Shown in pieces: positions 59,285-64,000 of a DNA stretch of 64,000 nucleotides. The stretch comes from Triglochin maritima. Lineage: Eukaryota > Streptophyta > Magnoliopsida > Alismatales > Juncaginaceae. A program made the translations under genes and the position numbers. Position 1 is the first letter of the stretch. Each line of letters begins with the position of its first letter. Where the stretch lies: the NCBI GenBank assembly GCA_963682175.1, contig OY821772.1, positions 14,810,743-14,874,742 of the forward strand, given 5' to 3'. Below the pieces are notes generated by a model. The model ran no database searches and was not told where the DNA came from. It worked only from the letters and a program-made list of their open reading frames with translations.

Positions 59285-59425
59285 AAGATTCCTATGAAGG
59301 ACACCTGTGTCCCTCCAAGGACGAAGTTAACTAACGGAAGCCAACATACACCTGTGAGACTCTTCACCTTCAAGGAACATAGTTGTCTTTCAAAGGACAC
59401 AAGTTCCCTGAAGGACACAAATGTC
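59285..59425. repeat. Short GGACAC/GTGTCC palindromic cluster
   Basis: Contains AAGGACACCTGTGTCCCTCC and several AAGGACAC and TGTCCT units, plus a duplicated segment (AGCCA..ACACACGTGAGACTCTTCACC at 59224, with a diverged second copy at 59338). It lies 20-160 bp upstream of a TATA-like box. Confidence 0.6.
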
Positions 59426-59447
59426 CTCAGACTCTTCCCCCAAAGTA

Positions 59448-60180
59448 CTATATAAAGACTCCTTGCTCGTCATCCCACTCCAAACCCCCATAAGCAAACT
59501 CAGAATCAGAGGCTATGGTGAACACCGTCGGACCCTCACACTGCGACGATCGTCAATCACCCGTTCCATTTTACTTTTGCGGCATTCCAAACAAGACCTC
59601 GTGAAGGGAGGCAATGAGGGTGCTGAATAGGGTGTTCTTTGAGTGTAGTCGCGATTTGGTTTGTTGAGTGACTCCTTTTTTAGATCCTAAATTTTTCCGT
59701 TTGGTTTTAATTTTGTGTTGTCAACACACCGATCATCGTTATCATACTTTTCTGTTTAAGGTGGATGACCATCGCTGCCACTACATGTTGTCAAAGGAGT
59801 ACATGGTGGCCACTATTGCTGGTGTGTTTGCACACCTCGACAAGCGAATGAGGGAAATGTAGAGGACCGTGCTCGGGAATTTGGAGTGGTTGGTTGGGCG
59901 TGTTGTTGAAGGAGTCGTTGAGTGACTTAAAGATGGTGCAACCCCTCCCCGTGGTAAGGAAGAGGGAGTGGGTTGGTCTTCAACCAGAAAGCATAAGAAG
60001 AAAAGACGGTTTAAAGAACATATGTGCATCAAGTTTGGTAGCCCTGCGTCTCCCAGCAGGTGAAACATTTCGGAAATAGCCACTTTGTTGGCATTTCTGA
60101 GCATGTTGACAACGTCAATCCCCTTTGGATGACAACCCCATTTGGCGGGAATGCTTCCAACTAGGGTTCCAGGGTGTAGA
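59448..60180 (+). pseudogene. Unrecognised, probably broken gene behind a TATA box
   Basis: CTATATAAAG at 59448-59457 is followed after about 60 bp by ATG 59515. The frame MVNTVGPSHCDDRQSPVPFY runs to a stop at about 59601; further coding-like stretches (VDDHRCHYMLSKEYMVATIA near 59760) continue in other frames with stops to about 60180, where element D is inserted. No family was recognised. The Cys/His content could hint at a small zinc finger, but this is speculative. Confidence 0.3.
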
Positions 60181-60205
60181 ATGCAAGACAATAGCTATAG
60201 TTTTT

Positions 60206-61753
60206 TGATTGATCGTTTTTTATTTAACCGCAAGTGCACGACCGCGTTGAAGCGGTGGCAAATACGGGTCGTCCACTGGGAGGTGTGTCGACACTTGGTT
60301 TGTGCGAAGGCGAGAGGTAAAGAAAGGGAAGAAAGGTTGGTTACACTAAACTACACTAAGGTGCAAATGGAAATGGAAGAAAAGCAAGAAAACTAAACCC
60401 CAAAGGGGGTAGAGAAATAATGTGAACATAAAGAAGTGTGTGTGTGTTCATTAAGCTCCTCACAACATGTAGTGCATGAAATCATAAAACTACATCCAAC
60501 TTTGCCTCTACATGAATTAAGATAAGACTACATCATTAAAACATACAAGACAATAATTGGAATGAAGCTACATGAACTCAAATATAAAGACTATACCCTA
60601 CTATGCCTCCACATGAATTAAGATTTCACTACATCATTAAAACATACAAGACATTAGCTAAGGTAAAGGCAACAAGAGCTCATACACTACAAATTGTGTT
60701 TCCAATATTAACTTCATCCATATCCTAACCTTATCATTCCCCATAAAATAGGTCCACTAATCAAAGCATAAGCTAAGCTTCATTCAAGAGCATTAGCATA
60801 TCAAAGATAAGAGTGAAAACCCATTAGATGGTTATGGAAATCATATAAAGCTCAAGGGATAAAGATAACACACACTTAATACACTACATGATTATATCAC
60901 ATATTTCTCCACCCCCCAAATGGGGATGGAACTACTCACTACACTAACTATATTAGGAAAAGAAAGCATAATACTGAAATGAAAGTTAACTAAGAAGGCA
61001 AGAAGCATTAAAGAAACATAAAAGGAAAGGAAAGACTAAACAAACATGCACAAATTAAAAGACAAGATTGAAAGAAACTAGAAGAATTATTTTATTAACA
61101 AATGACTCACATTGAAGGTAGCATTCATCTCCACCTTGAGTTTTTGCTTCAAGGCTCACTCCTTAGTAGAGAGAATACCACCAAGCAATGGGTAATTACA
61201 ATGGAAGGTGAAGAGTTCTATTTATAAGCATGGAAAAAGCAAATCGGGGACAATCCCCCGATGTGGGACTAAACCAATACCAAAAATAGCCTAAACGAAC
61301 ATTAATACAAGTCCAGGAGAAATTTCGACGGATCCTGAGCAATATGGACCGCCAATTAGCGGTCCAAGACCGCCAATTGGCGGTCCAAAATCTTCGGATC
61401 GTGTTGGAATTTGTTGTGGGATTTTCTTTCTGGTATTGTTGGTCTTTGATGCGGTTACTTGACTTGTTGGAGCTCCGACCCGACTCGAATTGGTAAAATA
61501 CTCCCCATAATGGTGTGGAGTATTCTGTTTTGCTCTTAGGTCCTTCGGTCTTACGATCAGGTCCTTCTCCCTTGCATCTTAGTCCCCAGGTCTCACAATT
61601 AAGTCCTTTTTCCTGCTTTTGGATCCTTTCATGGCTCTTCTCTTCAAACCTCTTTATTCCTGAAAACTAAACATAAAACTCATCACATAGCATTGCTTAG
61701 GTGTAATATAATGGATATAAGATACAAATATGAGCATGAAATGATGTCAATCA
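60206..61753 (-). repeat. 3' LTR of element D (1,548 bp)
   Basis: The minus strand begins TGATTGACATC (61753) and ends GATCAATCA (60206). It carries GGACCGCCAATTAGCGGTCC (61346-61365) and the perfect 18-bp palindrome GACCGCCAATTGGCGGTC (61368-61385), with the TATA box (CTTATAAATAG on the minus strand) at about 61216-61226. Confidence 0.88.
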
Positions 61754-63363
61754 AATACCCCCACACCTAAGTTTTTGCTAGTCCCGAGCAAAACAAAGAA
61801 AGAGAAAAGCAAACGAGAAACAAGAAATCTTAACTCACTTTCGTAGGAATCACGGTTGCACTTAGCACGTGCAACAAGCCATTAAACCTCTTTGTTGCCA
61901 AGGAGGAGGAGTGTTGTCTCCTGAGGGTTTTCAGCGGATATACCCACAAAATCCGAACAAGATGCATTATTCAATCTAGACACTCGACTCGTTGGACTTA
62001 TGTTGTCGATCATTGGACGCGGTAATCCTACGGGCCGACTCTATATAGGTAATCAGTCCACACACATAACTTAATGAACCATTCGTGTTAGTTAAATAAG
62101 GAATTAAGTGAAAGACATGGACAACCTCAAGATCCTCAAGTGATACAAAGTGTAAGGTCCATTAAGGTTCTTATTTGCATTACCATATTTTTTTTCTTTT
62201 TGTTTATTTTCACTTTTTTTTCCTTCTTTTTATTAGTTGGAGCTTCGTTCTGCCAGGGTCAGGTTTCGTGCATCATTGCCCATGAGGAATTACACTATCA
62301 CGTACACCTTTCCCCAAATCTCCACATAGGGCAATCCCTACCACCCGTGTAACGGGAGTTCGGTCGGCGCATCCCAAGTCAGATGACTCGAAAGCACCAG
62401 GCACAAAGTCCCTCAGACCTACTTTCCCGAGTGATAGGAGCCGTGCGAGAAGAGAGAACATCTACTCACTTATTTCTTATCTACACATGAACCAAAACCC
62501 CTACACTAATGTCTCACAACAAGATTAAGAGGGTCCTTGACTACAACAAACTTCCTAAATTAACAAACACGAATTATTGACTCACTAGGTTCAGGGTGGA
62601 CTTCTTTGAATGTTTGAGCACTGAAACCCTATGATTACTCACCCCCAAAGGAAAACTGGGGTGCATCCTAACGACTCGATAAATCCTAAAGCCACGTACT
62701 AGATATCCTAATGCATCAAGTTCAAGACAATTTTGGGAGCTTTCTTTTTACTTTGCCTCTCAACGGTTTTGCACATGTTAAACACACGCAAAACCCACAA
62801 AACATTTTCTTTCGAAAACACATGAAGATTTTGAAAGAAATGTGAAAATTTTGAAGCACTAGGCAAGCAAAAGAAGACAAGTCACCCAAGAATCATGGCA
62901 AGCAGATATATCGATATTAAATGCAACACACTAACATGACCTTAACAATGCAAACAAAAGAAAACAAAATCAAAAGAAAAGACTCGACTATGTACACACG
63001 TAAAACACCCCCCCACAACTACTTCATGCATTGTCCTCAATGAATGTGAGCATGAAACTACATGGATTTATGCATGAAAAAGGAAAGATCTCACCAACAT
63101 GAAGTACACAGGGGAGTTCATGGCTATGTTGATGGACACAACCCAACTTCCCTCAAAACCTGTGAGATGCTAAAGAAGGGATACAAATACGTCAAAGAAA
63201 TGGAGCCCAAATACACAAGGGTTGGGGCTCACAACAATCGATGCTCACTGAAGGAGTCTTTTATTGAACTCTTTTTTTTTCTTTTTTTTTATATAACTAT
63301 GTACAAACATAAGTTCCCATCTTCATTTGTCAAAAGACATCAAATGGGAACCTCAAGAGTGGG
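61754..63363 (-). other. 3' untranslated region of element D
   Basis: About 1.6 kb alignable with 8202-9836 of element A in reverse. The polypurine tract adjoins the LTR (AATACCCCCACACC on the plus strand). It includes the shared blocks near 61850-61950 and the TTCATGCATTGTCCTCAATG block at 63022-63041. Confidence 0.65.
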
Positions 63364-64000
63364 TCAATGCACTTGGAAAGGGAACATGACACCATGCGGG
63401 GCCAGAATACTCATGCGTGGGCCCCCTTCACAAAGAGCACCAGATGAAATGAGAGGTTCGTGAATTGGACGCAAAGGCGTCTCATTCAAAGGATCAAACT
63501 GAAAGAGCTTGAACCTCTCAAGAGTTTGGGAAATGAGGGGCAACGGAAGAAGAGTTTCTCCCGTTGCGCTGCTGAAGTTATGATCGTCAATCCAAACTCT
63601 CCAAACCAACATGCTGGTGGGTCAGAACGAGGTCAAGCACCTCGTTATGCATGTCCAACTCACCAGGAGAACAGGAAGTAGGTCTCATACCCAAAGTATC
63701 CTCCAAGGAACTCCTAATACCCTTATGAGCAATGTAGTTGTTTGATGTTCCATCATTTCCAAGATGATCAGGAACAGTAGTGAGAGGCAAACTCTCATCA
63801 GGTTGTTTGAAATTGAGGGTACTAGGGAGCTCTTGCTCCACCAGAGGTGAGTCCTTAAGAGGCACAACATGAAGATCATGTGGCTCAAGGGCCACCGGAC
63901 AAAAAGATAAGGCACAATCCTGTGCCGACTCATAATGAAGCTGGTCCAAGTTATTCTTAATTTGAATCGAATCCTCCACTAAGTGATCGTGAATTGAAAC
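63364..64000 (-). pseudogene. Gag-like frame of element D (C-terminal part)
   Basis: Two minus-strand frames (63979-63587 and 63612-63364) together match residues about 292-497 of the element A frame with high identity, including DQLHYESA, LGNDGTSNNYIA, SSLEDTLG, GELDMHNEVLDL and SQTLERFKLFQFDPLNET. A single shift near 63600 breaks the frame. Conservation of this domain across copies that lack pol suggests that it mattered to the element. Confidence 0.65.

Larger units (their letters stand above)
60206..64000 (-). mobile_element. 3' part of a non-autonomous Athila-type element on the minus strand (element D)
   Basis: Reading leftwards, the window end holds the gag-like frame (64000-63364), then the 3' untranslated region (63363-61754) and the 3' LTR (61753-60206). 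It is collinear with element A (about 7580-11244) and element 1, but inverted. Its 5' half lies beyond the window, so the TSD cannot be tested; the bases next to its end are TTTTT (60201-60205). Confidence 0.85.

Overview
This is a stretch of nuclear DNA from a flowering plant, most likely a eudicot. The evidence is spliced genes with GT..AG introns, Athila-type and chromovirus-type Ty3/Gypsy LTRs, Ty1/Copia LTRs with an initiator-Met tRNA primer site, hAT, CACTA and foldback elements, and one intact gene of a plant-specific family. I cannot name the species. More than half of the window is transposon-derived, and many insertions can be placed to the base by their target-site duplications (TSDs).

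Left part (1-23.9 kb). The window opens in the 3' end of a non-autonomous Athila-type element (LTR 1764-3321). A second, full-length member of that family (element A, 4201-11244, TSD TTGAA) and a degraded minus-strand Copia element (12787-21537, TSD CCCAA) have both inserted into one minus-strand plant-mobile-domain (PMD) gene. Its broken exons can be followed from 22371 down to 4062. The Copia element itself holds further nested LTRs (14180-16213, 16214-17741, 19464-about 21322), and a foldback element sits in a PMD intron (11620-12138).

Middle part (24-41.6 kb). This holds two hAT-type miniature elements with 8-bp TSDs (24857-25380, 40810-41378), a second foldback element (26519-27037), a CACTA end with a Ulp1-protease remnant and a tandem subterminal array (27293-28375), and a chromovirus-type solo LTR (37891-39813, TSD TGATC). 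Between them lies the only gene that looks intact, a seven-exon, about 970-residue LIN/CERBERUS-like armadillo-repeat protein (30002-35349).

Right part (41.6-64 kb). A Copia solo LTR (41627-43186) is followed by a decayed FAR1/FHY3-type gene (about 43236-45480), whose intron and 3' flank carry arrays of a GTCCTTCGAAGGAC-type palindrome. That flank was split by an Athila-type solo LTR (45908-58105). The solo LTR was then split by element B (46330-57162, TSD TTTAG), an Athila-type element with gag, protease, a partly deleted reverse transcriptase, RNase H, integrase and a third ORF. The window closes in a minus-strand copy of the non-autonomous family (60206-64000), so the same element type lies at both window edges in opposite orientation.

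How the parts relate. Elements A and B share primer-site type, leader layout, a block next to the polypurine tract and LTR ends, which suggests an autonomous/non-autonomous pair. The non-autonomous family has no pol but carries a conserved frame of about 498 codons with one CCHC knuckle. The strongest unexplained signal is a GC-rich palindrome found both upstream of the TATA box in the LTR and again just after the primer-binding site, with a different sequence but the same placement in the two families.
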